43,033 nucleotides of DNA. Origin: Nocardioides sp. IC4_145. Its GTDB lineage: Bacteria; Actinomycetota; Actinomycetes; Propionibacteriales; Nocardioidaceae. The stretch lies in contig NZ_JAANMS010000043.1 in assembly GCF_011250565.1 (NCBI RefSeq), positions 1-43,033 of the forward strand, in the 5' to 3' direction. A program made the position numbers and the translations under genes. Every line of letters begins with the position of its first letter. The stretch's first letter is position 1. Below are positions 15,478-23,722 of this stretch, in pieces. The notes beneath the pieces were generated by a model that saw only the letters and a list, made by a program, of their open reading frames with translations, was not told the DNA's origin and searched no databases.

Positions 15478-15894
15478 TCAGCGCAGGCGCCACACGCCCG
15501 GCGTACCGGGCTCGATGACGCCCTCGTCCTGCAGCGCCCGGCGGGCCTTGCGCGCGGCCAGCTGCCAGCGCGGCTCGCCGGTCGGCGACGGATCGCGGTC
15601 GCCCGCCCGCAGCGCCTCGCCGAGCCGCTCATCGAGGGACGGGAACACGTCGTCCGCGTCGAGCTCGCCGCCGTGCTCCTGGAGCAGCGCGACGATCGGC
15701 GCCTTGAGCTCGTCGGGCGAGGTCCACTTGCGAGGCGCGGACTTCTTCACCGGCGTGCCGGGCACGCGCGGGGTGGCGCTGCGGGTGCGGACCGGGGAGG
15801 CCTTCGGCTCGGGCGGTGCCGGCGTCGGCTCGGGGCGCCCGTGCACGCACTGGCTCAGCGGGAGGTCGCACAGCTCGCAGTAGTCCTCGGCCAC
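15478..15894 (-). CDS. Zinc-binding plus winged-helix protein (Mrr N-terminal-like domain)
   Basis: 138 residues. An N-terminal CELCDLPLSQCVHG (residues 6-19) offers three Cys and a His for zinc, followed by a Pro/Ala-rich linker. A C-terminal domain follows (RKWTSPDELKAPIVALLQEHGG ... WQLAARKARRALQDEGVIEP..GVWRL) with the helix-turn-helix-wing pattern of the Mrr N-terminal domain. It lacks the Mrr endonuclease domain, so it may bind DNA without cutting. GTG 15894 is preferred because TAGATT lies 8 nt upstream; a longer start at GTG 15972 adds 26 poorly coding-like residues. Function is inferred only. Confidence 0.6.
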   Translation of the reverse strand: MAEDYCELCDLPLSQCVHGRPEPTPAPPEPKASPVRTRSATPRVPGTPVKKSAPRKWTSPDELKAPIVALLQEHGGELDADDVFPSLDERLGEALRAGDRDPSPTGEPRWQLAARKARRALQDEGVIEPGTPGVWRLR

Positions 15895-15982
15895 GTCGAC
15901 CCAATCTACGGACCCGGGACCAGTCGCCGCGAGCGGGTCGCGCGCGGCGGCCCGCAGCGAGGCGGACGTCACCTGCGGCCCA

Positions 15983-17143
15983 TCATCGACGGCTGAGCAG
16001 CACCAGTACCTCGTAGTGACGGGTGTTGGGGAACATGTCCAGCAGCCGGCCGCGCACCGGCGCGAAGGACGGCATCGCGGCCAGGTCCGCGGCGAGCGTG
16101 CGCGCGTTGCAGCTGGAGTAGAGGACGTGCGGCACGCCGGAGGTCTCCAGCCAGCCGGCGAGCTGGTCGCCGATGCCGCGCCGCGGCGGGTTGACCACGA
16201 CCAGGTCGGGCAGGTCCGCGGCGGCCGCGTTGACGGCGTACGTCGTCGCGTCGCCGGCCTTGAACACGACGTCGGACAGCCCGGCGGCGGTGGCGCTGTG
16301 CTCGGCGGAGCGGACGGCCTCGTTCGAGATCTCCACGCCGGTGACGGTCGGGCCGGGCGTGGTGCCGTCCCCGGCGAGGTGCAGCGCGAAGCCGCCCACG
16401 CCGCAGTAGAGGTCCCACACCGACGCCGGCGCGAGGTCGGCGACCCACGCGACCGCCTCGCCGTAGAGCGCGGTCGCCATCGCGGTGTTGGTCTGGAAGA
16501 AGCTCTGCGGGCGCAGGTGCAAGGTGACCGCGCCCAACGGCATCGCCAGGGTGGCGTCGCGGGTCAGCACGACCTCCCGCTCCCCCTCGAGCACGGCCTT
16601 GTGCGCGGGTTGGAGGTTGACCGTCGCGACCGCGACCGGCAGCCGCTCGAGCAGCCACGGCAGGTGCTTGCGCAGCCGCGCCACCGGCTCCTGCGAGCGG
16701 CACACGAACCGCACCATGAGCTCACCGGCCGGCGACTCGGTGACCAGCAGGTGCTTGAGCTCGCCGCGCCGCTGCCCGACGTCGTACGGCGCCAGGTCGG
16801 CGCGGCCGATGAACTCGGCGAGCACCGGCAGCGCGTCGTGGAGACCGCGCGTGTGGAGCCGGCACTCCCGCAGGTCGACGCCGGCGAAGGTCTCGTCGAG
16901 GATGCCGAGCGTCGGCGCAGCGGCCGTCCCACCGACCACCATCTTCGCCTTGTTGCGGAACTCTGCAGGCGCCGAGGCGACCGGCTCCGACCACCCCGCG
17001 GCCGGCGTCGGCAGCAGCGCGGCGACCTCGCGCTGCTTGTCGGCGAGCTGCGCCTCGTAGGGCTGGTCGAGCAGCGCGCAGGAGCGGCACCGACCGGTGT
17101 CGAAGTAGTCGCAGCGGACCGCCACCGACGACGCGAGGATCAC
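15983..17143 (-). CDS. rlmC: RlmC/RlmD/TrmA-type RNA m5U methyltransferase
   Basis: 386 residues. Near the N-terminus CDYFDTGRCRSCALLDQ (Cys11, Cys19, Cys22), plus a later Cys in LRECRLH, forms the [4Fe-4S] site typical of RlmC. This enzyme methylates C5 of U747 in 23S rRNA in E. coli. The catalytic domain has the SAM-binding DLYCGVGGFALH, the VVNPPRRG motif and the nucleophilic Cys in YSSCNARTL. SFFQTNT is the standard family block. GTG 17143 is used; GTG 17125 is an alternative. It starts 4 bp after the rhodanese stop. The exact target uridine is inferred. Confidence 0.87.
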   Translation of the reverse strand: MILASSVAVRCDYFDTGRCRSCALLDQPYEAQLADKQREVAALLPTPAAGWSEPVASAPAEFRNKAKMVVGGTAAAPTLGILDETFAGVDLRECRLHTRGLHDALPVLAEFIGRADLAPYDVGQRRGELKHLLVTESPAGELMVRFVCRSQEPVARLRKHLPWLLERLPVAVATVNLQPAHKAVLEGEREVVLTRDATLAMPLGAVTLHLRPQSFFQTNTAMATALYGEAVAWVADLAPASVWDLYCGVGGFALHLAGDGTTPGPTVTGVEISNEAVRSAEHSATAAGLSDVVFKAGDATTYAVNAAAADLPDLVVVNPPRRGIGDQLAGWLETSGVPHVLYSSCNARTLAADLAAMPSFAPVRGRLLDMFPNTRHYEVLVLLSRR

Positions 17144-17147
17144 GCGA

Positions 17148-17519
17148 TCACGAGGTGGTCGACACGCCGAGCTCGGCGAGCGAGTCGTACCCACCGCCGT
17201 TGACGACGCTGCCGAACCCGAGCGACTGCATGATCGCCACGGCGCGGCTGGCCCGGGAGCCCGACGCGCAGTAGACGACGTAGTAGGTGTCGCGCGGCAG
17301 CTCGTCGACCCGCTCGCGGAAGTCGTCGGCCGCGAGGTCGATGTTGATCGCGCCCTCGACGTGGCCGGCGGCGTGCTCCTCGGGAGTGCGGACGTCGACC
17401 ACCGTCGTGTCGCCCTCGATGAGCCGCTGGATCTCGCTGGTGTCGTCGGCGCAGGCGCCCAGGCCCACCACGAGCGCGAGGAGGGCGCCCAGCAGCAGCG
17501 GCGCCCGGAACAGGGTCAC
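17148..17519 (-). CDS. Rhodanese-domain lipoprotein
   Basis: 123 residues. The N-terminus is a lipoprotein signal (FRAPLLLGALLALVVGLGAC, lipobox LGAC), so the mature protein is predicted to be lipid-anchored outside the membrane. The rhodanese domain follows: VVDVRTPEEHAAGHVEGAINI, then the active-site loop CASGSRA with the persulfide-forming Cys, and LGFGSVVNGGG. Extracytoplasmic single-domain rhodaneses may carry sulfane sulfur; the partner is unknown. GTG 17519 overlaps the stop of the aldo/keto reductase as GTGA, so the genes are coupled. Confidence 0.87.
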   Translation of the reverse strand: MTLFRAPLLLGALLALVVGLGACADDTSEIQRLIEGDTTVVDVRTPEEHAAGHVEGAINIDLAADDFRERVDELPRDTYYVVYCASGSRASRAVAIMQSLGFGSVVNGGGYDSLAELGVSTTS

Positions 17520-18526
17520 CACTGGTCGTGGACCGCGTCGCGGAACGAGGCGTCGTAGAGCCGGCGCACCCCGTCGAGCAGCTCCGGCGACAGCGGCGGG
17601 AGCGCGCCGGCGGCCGCGTTGGCACGGGCCTGCTCCGGGTTGCGGGCGCCGGGGATCACGGTGGTGACGCCGGCCTGCTGCCACACCCACGCGAGCGCGA
17701 CCTGCGCGGCGGTGGCGTCGTCGGGGCCGTGCTCGCGGGTCAGCGCGGTGAACTCTCGCGCGGCGGCGACGCCCGTCGCGAAGTCCACGCCGGAGAACGT
17801 CTCGCCCTTGTCGAAGGCGCTGCCGTCGCGGTTGTAGGTGCGGTGGTCGTCGTCGGCGAACGTCGTGGACTCGTCGTACTTGCCCGACAGCAGGCCGGAC
17901 GCGAGCGGCACGCGCGCGATGATCCCGACGCCGGCCTCCTGCGCAGCGGGCAGCACGCGGTCGAGCGGCTTGAGCCGGAAGGCGTTGAGGATGATCTGGA
18001 CGCTGGCGACGTGCGGGCGGGCGATGGCGGCCAGCGCCTGGTCGGCGGTCTCGACCGAGACGCCGTACGCCGCGATGGCGCCGTCGGCGACGAGCGCGTC
18101 GAGGGCGTCGTACGTCGCGTCGTCCTCGATCGTCGCGCTTGGCGGGCAGTGCAGCTGCACCAGGTCGAGGGTGTCGACGCCGAGGTTGCGGCGGGACCGG
18201 TCGGTCCACTCGCGGAACGCGTCGAGGCGGTAGTTCTCGGGGACCTGGTCGACGCGGCGGCCCATCTTGGTCGCGACCGTGATGCCGTCGTGGTCGCGCA
18301 GGAACGCGCCGATGACCTGCTCGCTGCGGCCGTCGCCGTACACGTCGGCGGTGTCGAAGAACGTCACGCCGGCCTCGACCGACGCCTCGAGCACGGCGCG
18401 GGCGTCGGCCTCGCTCACCTCGCCCCAGTCGGCGCCGAGCTGCCAGGTGCCGAGGCCGACGACGGAGACGTCGCGACCGGTGCGCCCGAGGGTGCGTGAG
18501 TCCATGCTGCGCTGCGGGGAGACCAT
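17516..18526 (-). CDS. Aldo/keto reductase
   Basis: 336 residues with a full TIM-barrel NADPH-dependent AKR signature. GLGTWQLG is near the N-terminus, FFDTADVYGDGRSE holds catalytic Asp and Tyr, TKMGRR holds the Lys, LVQLHCPP holds the His, and VIPGARNPEQARAN gives the cofactor-phosphate binding region. The closest group is the general-stress/YhdN-type AKR. ATG 18526 is chosen because GGGGAGG lies just upstream; the open frame is longer but unsupported. It is divergent from the VOC protein gene and translationally coupled to the rhodanese lipoprotein. Confidence 0.93.
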   Translation of the reverse strand: MVSPQRSMDSRTLGRTGRDVSVVGLGTWQLGADWGEVSEADARAVLEASVEAGVTFFDTADVYGDGRSEQVIGAFLRDHDGITVATKMGRRVDQVPENYRLDAFREWTDRSRRNLGVDTLDLVQLHCPPSATIEDDATYDALDALVADGAIAAYGVSVETADQALAAIARPHVASVQIILNAFRLKPLDRVLPAAQEAGVGIIARVPLASGLLSGKYDESTTFADDDHRTYNRDGSAFDKGETFSGVDFATGVAAAREFTALTREHGPDDATAAQVALAWVWQQAGVTTVIPGARNPEQARANAAAGALPPLSPELLDGVRRLYDASFRDAVHDQW

Positions 18527-18587
18527 GCGCCCATCCTCCCCGACGGGGCCAACGATGAGTCCGGGGGTCGTCGCCGGTCCACCCGGC

Positions 18588-18989
18588 ATGAACCTGAACC
18601 TGAGCCCCTACCTCCACTTCGACGGCACCGCCCGCGAGGCGATGACCTTCTACCAGTCCGTGCTCGGTGGCGAGCTGACGATGAACACCTTCGGCGAGTA
18701 CGGCGTGGAGGGCGACGGCGCCGACGGCGTCATGCACGCGATGCTCCGCACCGAGGAGGGCTTGATGTTCATGGCCTCCGACCTGCCGCCCGGCACCACG
18801 CTCACCCCCGGCGACGCGACCGTCACGATCGCGCTCAGCGGGGACGAGGAGGAGCGGCTGACCCGGTGGTTCCACGCGCTGGCCGACGGCGGTGAGGTGC
18901 ACGTGCCGCTGGAGAAGCAGATGTGGGGCGACGTGTTCGGCCAGCTGGAGGACCGGTACGGCGTCCAGTGGCTGGTGGACATCGGCTGA
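18588..18989 (+). CDS. PhnB-like VOC (glyoxalase-fold) protein
   Basis: 133 residues. The opening SPYLHFDGTAREAMTFYQSVLGG is the hallmark of PhnB/3-demethylubiquinone methyltransferase-like VOC proteins. The later VHVPLEKQMWGDVFGQLEDRYGVQW block completes the domain. No metal-dependent enzyme activity is established for most of these proteins. ATG 18588 is used, 61 bp from the divergent aldo/keto reductase start; an AACGAT hexamer at about 18552 is a weak promoter candidate. It lies ahead of, but probably separate from, the acyl-CoA dehydrogenase pair. Confidence 0.87.
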   Translation: MNLNLSPYLHFDGTAREAMTFYQSVLGGELTMNTFGEYGVEGDGADGVMHAMLRTEEGLMFMASDLPPGTTLTPGDATVTIALSGDEEERLTRWFHALADGGEVHVPLEKQMWGDVFGQLEDRYGVQWLVDIG

Positions 18990-19060
18990 CCGCTCCCCGG
19001 ACACCCGCTGACCGGCGCTGTTGGGCGCCCGGCACGACGCGCCCGGTCGGTGCCCCCGGC

Positions 19061-19066
19061 TACGGT
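19061..19066 (+). promoter_or_regulatory. Putative -10 (TACGGT) for the acyl-CoA dehydrogenase operon
   Basis: TACGGT lies about 50 nt before ATG 19117, leaving a leader of roughly 40 nt that includes GGGAGGG. No convincing -35 is seen. Confidence 0.4.
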
Positions 19067-19116
19067 GGCCTGCGCGCGGTCGGACGACCGTTGCCGCCGA
19101 GCCGGGAGGGTTGCCG

Positions 19117-20274
19117 ATGCAGCTGGAGCTGTCCGCCGAGGACGCCGCGTTCCGCGACGAGATGCGGACGTTCTTCACCACCGAGGTCCCGCAGGAGATC
19201 CGCGACGCCGTCGCGAACCGCCGCGAGCTGACCAAGGACCAGATCGTCGAGAGCCAGCGGGTGCTCAACGCCCACGGCCTCGCGGTCCCGAACTGGCCGG
19301 TCGAGTGGGGAGGCAAGGACTGGTCCCCGCTGCGCCGCCACATCTGGCACGAGGAGATGCAGCGCGCCGACGTCCCTGCGCCGCTCGCGTTCAACGCCTC
19401 GATGATCGGTCCGGTGATCGCGCACTTCGGCTCCCAGGAGATCAAGGAGCGGTTCCTGCCGGCGACGGCGAACCTCGACATCTGGTGGTCCCAGGGCTTC
19501 TCCGAGCCCGACGCCGGCTCCGACCTGGCCTCGCTGCGCACCACCGCGGTCCGCGACGGCGACGAGTTCGTCGTCAACGGGCAGAAGACGTGGACGACGC
19601 TGGGTCAGTACGGCGACTGGATCTTCACCCTGGTCCGCACCGACCCGGACGTGAAGAAGCAGGCCGGCATCTCGATGCTGCTCATCGACATGACCTCGCC
19701 GGGCCTGACCGTCCGCCCCATCGAGCTCATCGACGGCGGCCACGAGGTCAACGAGGTCTGGTTCGAGGACGTCCGCGTCCCGGTCGGGAACATGGTCGGC
19801 GAGCTGAACTCCGGCTGGACCCAGGCCAAGTTCCTCCTCGGCAACGAGCGCGTCGGCGTCGCCCCCGTGGGCGCGACCAAGCGCGTGCTGGCGCAGGCGA
19901 AGGACTGGGCGCGCGAGACCGGGCAGCTGGACGACGTGCTCACCGCCAGCCGGATCGCGGAGCTGGAGAACGAGCTGCTCGCCCTCGAGCTGACCGCGCT
20001 GCGCGTGGTCGCGCACTCCGCCGACGGCAGGCCGCACCCGGCCTCGTCGGTGCTGAAGCTCAAGGGCACCGAGCTGCAGCAGGCGGTCTCCGAGCTGGTC
20101 GTCGACCTCGCCGGCCCGGCCTCGCTGGCCTCCGGCGCCGGGGACGACTCCGACCTGCCGTGGTGGTCGCGCCGCGCCACCCCGGCGTACCTCAACCTCC
20201 GCAAGGCCTCGATCTACGGCGGCTCCAACGAGGTGCAGCGCCAGATCATCGCCAAGACGATCCTCGGTCTCTGA
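19117..20274 (+). CDS. Acyl-CoA dehydrogenase, larger subunit of a probable pair
   Basis: 385 residues of FAD-dependent acyl-CoA dehydrogenase fold. Helical N-terminal domain, then WWSQGFSEPDAGSDLASLRTTA (FAD-binding middle domain), NGQKTWTTLGQYGDW and the C-terminal IYGGSNEVQRQIIAKTILGL. The segment that in MCAD carries the catalytic Glu (YEGT) reads YGGS here, so a different Glu must act as base or the partner must supply it. ATG 19117 follows GGGAGGG. It lies 22 bp upstream of a second dehydrogenase, as in the heteromeric acyl-CoA dehydrogenases of sterol and other side-chain degradation. The substrate is unknown. Confidence 0.92.
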   Translation: MQLELSAEDAAFRDEMRTFFTTEVPQEIRDAVANRRELTKDQIVESQRVLNAHGLAVPNWPVEWGGKDWSPLRRHIWHEEMQRADVPAPLAFNASMIGPVIAHFGSQEIKERFLPATANLDIWWSQGFSEPDAGSDLASLRTTAVRDGDEFVVNGQKTWTTLGQYGDWIFTLVRTDPDVKKQAGISMLLIDMTSPGLTVRPIELIDGGHEVNEVWFEDVRVPVGNMVGELNSGWTQAKFLLGNERVGVAPVGATKRVLAQAKDWARETGQLDDVLTASRIAELENELLALELTALRVVAHSADGRPHPASSVLKLKGTELQQAVSELVVDLAGPASLASGAGDDSDLPWWSRRATPAYLNLRKASIYGGSNEVQRQIIAKTILGL

Positions 20275-20296
20275 GCGGGACGGGAAGGACTTCGAC

Positions 20297-21442
20297 ATGG
20301 ACTTCACCTACGACGAGGAGCAGCAGGCGCTGCGCGAGGCCGTCCGCGGCCTGGTCGGCAAGGCCTACTCCGACTACGAGCAGCGGCGGCAGACCGTCGC
20401 GGCCGACCCCGGCTTCGACGAGGCGCAGTGGGGCCGGTTGGCCGAGATGGGCCTGCTCGGCCTGCCCTTCAGCGAGGACGACGGCGGCGTCGGCGCCGGC
20501 CCGGTCGAGATCTCGATCGTCGCCGAGGAGCTCGGCCGCGTGGTCGCGCCCGAGCCCTACCTCGCCTCGGTCGTGTGGGCCGGCGGCCTGGTCAGCGCGG
20601 TCGGCACCGCCGAGCAGCGCGCCGAGGTGCTCGGGGCGCTGAGCGCCGGCGAGAGCGTGCTCGCCCCGGCGCTCGCCGAGCCCGGCCGCCGGTGGACCAA
20701 CGACGCGACCGCGACGACCGCTGCCGAGGACGGGGGCTCGTGGACGCTGACCGGCGCCAAGGAGCCGGTCGTCCAGGGCGCGCGCGCCGACGTGCTCGTG
20801 GTCAGCGCGATGCTGCCCTCCGGCGGCACCGGGTTGTTCCTCGTGAGCGGGGACGCCGCCGGCATGACGCGGACGGGGTACGCCACGCACGACGGCGGCC
20901 GCGCGGCGAAGGTGACCTTCGACGGCACGCCCGCGACCCCGCTCGGCGAGCCCGGCGCGGACGTCGCGGCCTCGATCGCCACCGTCACCGACCTGGCGCG
21001 GATCATGGCGTGCAACGAGGCGGTCGGCGCGATGGAGACCGCGCTGCGGACCACCTCGGCGTACCTCACCTCGCGCAAGCAGTTCGGCGTCACCCTCAAC
21101 ACCTTCCAGGCGCTGACGTTCCGGGCCGCGGACATGTACATCTCGCTGGAGCTGGCCAAGTCGCTCGCGGTCTGGGCGACGATGGTCGTGGCCTCCGGGT
21201 CGCCGGCGGAGATCGCCGAGGCCGCGCAGCGCGCGTCGCTGCAGGTCGCGCGGGCCGGTCGGCACATCGGCCAGGAGGCGATCCAGCTCCACGGCGGCAT
21301 CGGCATGACCGCGGAGTACTCCATCGGCGCCTACACCAGCCGGCTCACCTTCCTCGACCACCTGCTCGGCGACGCGACGTTCCACCTGCGCTCGCTCGCC
21401 GCGACGGTCGGGGACCACGCGGAAGTCGACCCGCTGCCCTGA
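20297..21442 (+). CDS. Acyl-CoA dehydrogenase, second subunit
   Basis: 381 residues. The N-terminal domain begins DFTYDEEQQALREAVRGLV. The middle domain is reduced: the usual SEPDAGSD block is replaced by a shorter APALAEPGRRW segment, suggesting weakened FAD contacts. The C-terminal domain has LTSRKQFGVTLNTFQAL and the LHGGIGMTAEYSIGAY block followed by LLGDATFHL. This is typical of the partner subunit in alpha2-beta2 dehydrogenases. A GGAAGGA site precedes ATG 20297. The arrangement suggests a heteromer with the upstream gene product (inference). Confidence 0.9.
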   Translation: MDFTYDEEQQALREAVRGLVGKAYSDYEQRRQTVAADPGFDEAQWGRLAEMGLLGLPFSEDDGGVGAGPVEISIVAEELGRVVAPEPYLASVVWAGGLVSAVGTAEQRAEVLGALSAGESVLAPALAEPGRRWTNDATATTAAEDGGSWTLTGAKEPVVQGARADVLVVSAMLPSGGTGLFLVSGDAAGMTRTGYATHDGGRAAKVTFDGTPATPLGEPGADVAASIATVTDLARIMACNEAVGAMETALRTTSAYLTSRKQFGVTLNTFQALTFRAADMYISLELAKSLAVWATMVVASGSPAEIAEAAQRASLQVARAGRHIGQEAIQLHGGIGMTAEYSIGAYTSRLTFLDHLLGDATFHLRSLAATVGDHAEVDPLP

Positions 21443-21456
21443 CGCCCGCCCCGCGG

Positions 21457-22275
21457 GTGGTCCGGGCCGGCTTCGCGCCGGTCAAGGGCACCCGGCACCA
21501 GTCGTACGACGCGGTCCGGCTCGACGAGTCCGGACCCGTCGGCGACCGGGCCTGGTGCCTCGTCGACGTCGACCAGCGACGGGTGCTGCGCACCGTGCAG
21601 CACCCGTCGCTCGTCGCCGTCTCGGCGGTGGCGTCCACCGACGGGCTCGCGCTCACCCTCCCGACCGGGGAGGTCGTGTCCGGCCCGGCCGTGCCGTCCG
21701 GGGAGTCGCTGACCTGCGACTACTGGGGCGGCCCGGTCACGCTCGACCTGCTCGACGGTCCGCACTCCGCGCTGGCGTCGTCCTACCTGGGCAAGCCCGT
21801 GCGGCTGGCGGCGGCACCACGTGGCGGGGTCGTGTACGCCGGCGCGGTCACGATCGTCTCGACCGGCACGCTCCGCGCGCTGGCCGAGCGGCTCGGCCTG
21901 CCGGCCGACGCGCGGACGCTCGACGGGCTGGCCGCGCGGTTCCGGCCGACGTTCGTGGTCGAGTCAGACGAGCCGCACGCCGAGGACTCCTGGGTCGGCG
22001 CGGAGGTCGACCTCGGGCCGGCCCGCGTGCGGGTCACCTCCCGCGTGCCGCGCTGCGCCGTGGTCGACGTCGACCCGGTCACCGGCGAGCGGGGCGGTCG
22101 CGTGCTGGCCGCGCTGGCGGCGTACCGCCCTCGTCACGGGTCGGGCGAGCTGCTCCTCGCCGTCGACGCCGAGGTCGTCGTGCCCGGCACCGTGGCGGTC
22201 ACCCCGGCCCGCCTGCCCGACCAGCGGCGCCGAGTGCTGAGGAACCGGCCCGCAGGCGGCCCCGGCTGGGCGTGA
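21457..22275 (+). CDS. MOSC-domain protein
   Basis: 272 residues. The N-terminal beta-barrel part begins VVRAGFAPVKGTRHQSYDAVRLDESGPVGDRAW, the MOSC N-terminal pattern. The C-terminal MOSC domain has LAARFRPTFVVES and VPRCAVVDVDPVTGERGGRVL, with the Cys proposed to carry sulfur or bind molybdenum cofactor. MOSC proteins are linked to Moco sulfuration or molybdoenzymes such as mARC. A molybdenum enzyme (formate dehydrogenase) lies a few genes away, but a link is speculative. GTG 21457 comes 14 bp after the dehydrogenase stop. Confidence 0.87.
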   Translation: MVRAGFAPVKGTRHQSYDAVRLDESGPVGDRAWCLVDVDQRRVLRTVQHPSLVAVSAVASTDGLALTLPTGEVVSGPAVPSGESLTCDYWGGPVTLDLLDGPHSALASSYLGKPVRLAAAPRGGVVYAGAVTIVSTGTLRALAERLGLPADARTLDGLAARFRPTFVVESDEPHAEDSWVGAEVDLGPARVRVTSRVPRCAVVDVDPVTGERGGRVLAALAAYRPRHGSGELLLAVDAEVVVPGTVAVTPARLPDQRRRVLRNRPAGGPGWA

Positions 22276-22317
22276 GCTCGCCGCCGCGGCGGTGGGGTCG
22301 ACCGGAGGTGGGACGGC

Positions 22318-23553
22318 TCAGGCAGGCAGGGCGGCCGGCTCGGGGCCGGCGAGCTTGCGCAGCTGGCGACCGAGGTTGCGGCGGTTGGTCTCGGCGAGCC
22401 AGCCGTTGGGCAGGGACAGCCGGACGACCTTGTGCCAGGCGCTGGCGACCTGCTGCGGCAGCGGGCGGGCGTTGTAGGAGAGGCCGTAGCGGTCGAAGAT
22501 CTCCCGCATCCGCGGCGCGATCTCGCCGTACCGCCGGCTCGGCAGGTCGGGGAAGCAGTGGTGCTCGATCTGGTGGGACAGGTTGCCGGTCATCAGGTGC
22601 ATGAACTTCGAGCCGGAGATGTTCGCCGAGCCGAGCATCTGGCGCAGGTACCACTGCGCTCGGGTCTCGTTCTCGTCGAGCTCGGCCTCCTCGAAGGTCT
22701 CGACGCCCTCCGGGAAGTGGCCGCACATGATGACCGAGTGGCTCCAGACGTTGCGGGCCAGCGTCGCGACGGCGTTGGCCGTGAGCGTCGCCTTCCAGCC
22801 CGGGCCGCTGAGGACCGGGTGGACGACGAAGTCCTTGGTGACCTGCTTGCGCACCTTGTGCAGCGCGGCCTTGACCTCCTCGCGCTTCTCCGGCGACATC
22901 TTGCGCTTCTCGCGCAGGTGCTCGCCGAAGTCGAGGTCGTACATCGCGATGCCGTACTCGAAGATGCAGGCGGTCACGAAGTTCCACACCGGCTGGATCA
23001 GGTGCCGCGGGCGCCACTGCTGGGCCTCGTCGACGCGGAGGATGCCGTAGCCGAGGTCGTTGTCGCGGCCCAGGATGTTCGTGTAGCGGTGGTGCTCCTC
23101 GTTGTGCGCCCGCTTCCACTGCTCCGCCGGCGAGGCGTGGTCCCAGTCCCAGGTCGAGGAGTGGATCTTCGGGTCGCGCATCCAGTCCCACTGGCCGTGC
23201 AGGACGTTGTGGCCGATCTCCATGTTGTCCAGCGCCTTGGCCGTGGCCAGGCCGACGGTGCCGACCAGCCAGGCCAGCTTGTTGCGGCTCGCCGCGATGA
23301 GCACCACGCGGCTGCCGAGCTCGAGGGCGCGCTGGGCGCGGATCACCCGACGGATGTACGCCGCGTCGACCTCGCCGCGGTCGTCGAGGACCTCCTGGCG
23401 GATCGCGTCGAGCTCACGGCCGATCTCCTCGACCTGCGCCGCGGTCAACCCGCCTGGGTAGACCTTCTCGACCGCCTTCCCCGAGCCGGGCCCCGAGGTG
23501 TCCGCCGACGCGGGCGGGGCGGTCGTCAGGTCGTCCCGAGTCACGGTCGTCAT
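22318..23553 (-). CDS. Membrane fatty acid (acyl-CoA) desaturase, DesA3-like
   Basis: 411 residues. The three histidine boxes of membrane di-iron desaturases are present: HNVLHG (in EIGHNVLHGQWDW), HNEEHH (in KRAHNEEHHRYTNILGRDND) and QIEHH (in LSHQIEHHCFPDLPSRRY). These match the acyl-CoA delta-9 type of actinobacteria. Such enzymes need an electron donor, commonly a ferredoxin-reductase partner; none is adjacent. A hydrophobic region (VVLIAASRNKLAWLVGTVGLA) supports membrane location. ATG 23553 (MTTVTRDDL) is chosen; two upstream in-frame ATGs (23559, 23592) remain possible, since no clear ribosome-binding site decides. Confidence 0.9.
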   Translation of the reverse strand: MTTVTRDDLTTAPPASADTSGPGSGKAVEKVYPGGLTAAQVEEIGRELDAIRQEVLDDRGEVDAAYIRRVIRAQRALELGSRVVLIAASRNKLAWLVGTVGLATAKALDNMEIGHNVLHGQWDWMRDPKIHSSTWDWDHASPAEQWKRAHNEEHHRYTNILGRDNDLGYGILRVDEAQQWRPRHLIQPVWNFVTACIFEYGIAMYDLDFGEHLREKRKMSPEKREEVKAALHKVRKQVTKDFVVHPVLSGPGWKATLTANAVATLARNVWSHSVIMCGHFPEGVETFEEAELDENETRAQWYLRQMLGSANISGSKFMHLMTGNLSHQIEHHCFPDLPSRRYGEIAPRMREIFDRYGLSYNARPLPQQVASAWHKVVRLSLPNGWLAETNRRNLGRQLRKLAGPEPAALPA

Positions 23554-23646
23554 GCACATACGGTGCCCGATCGGCGGTGAGGGCACCGTCATCGGGTCGG
23601 GATTTGACCATCTGTGGGGGTGGTTGCGGTCGTGGGCACGTCACGG

Positions 23647-23722
23647 GGTCTCGACACGCTCAGGCCCTGAGCGGGCCTTCGCTGCTCCACCAGCGGAGGT
23701 GCCTTTGCTGCTCAACCAGCGG
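23647..23722. repeat. Divergent copy of the dispersed repeat with nested direct repeats
   Basis: The segment begins GGTCTCGACACGCTC and ends GCTGCTCAACCAGCGG, i.e. the reverse orientation of the GGTTGAG...TCTCGA repeat. Inside, GCTGCTCCACCAGCGG is repeated as GCTGCTCAACCAGCGG about 29 bp on. The stop codon of nrfD (TGA, 23714-23712) lies inside the GGTTGAG part of the element. Confidence 0.55.

Noticed and set aside
22281..22292. CCGCCGCGGCGG palindrome between the MOSC and desaturase genes as a terminator
   Set aside because: Only a 6-bp self-complementary run without a loop; too weak to call.
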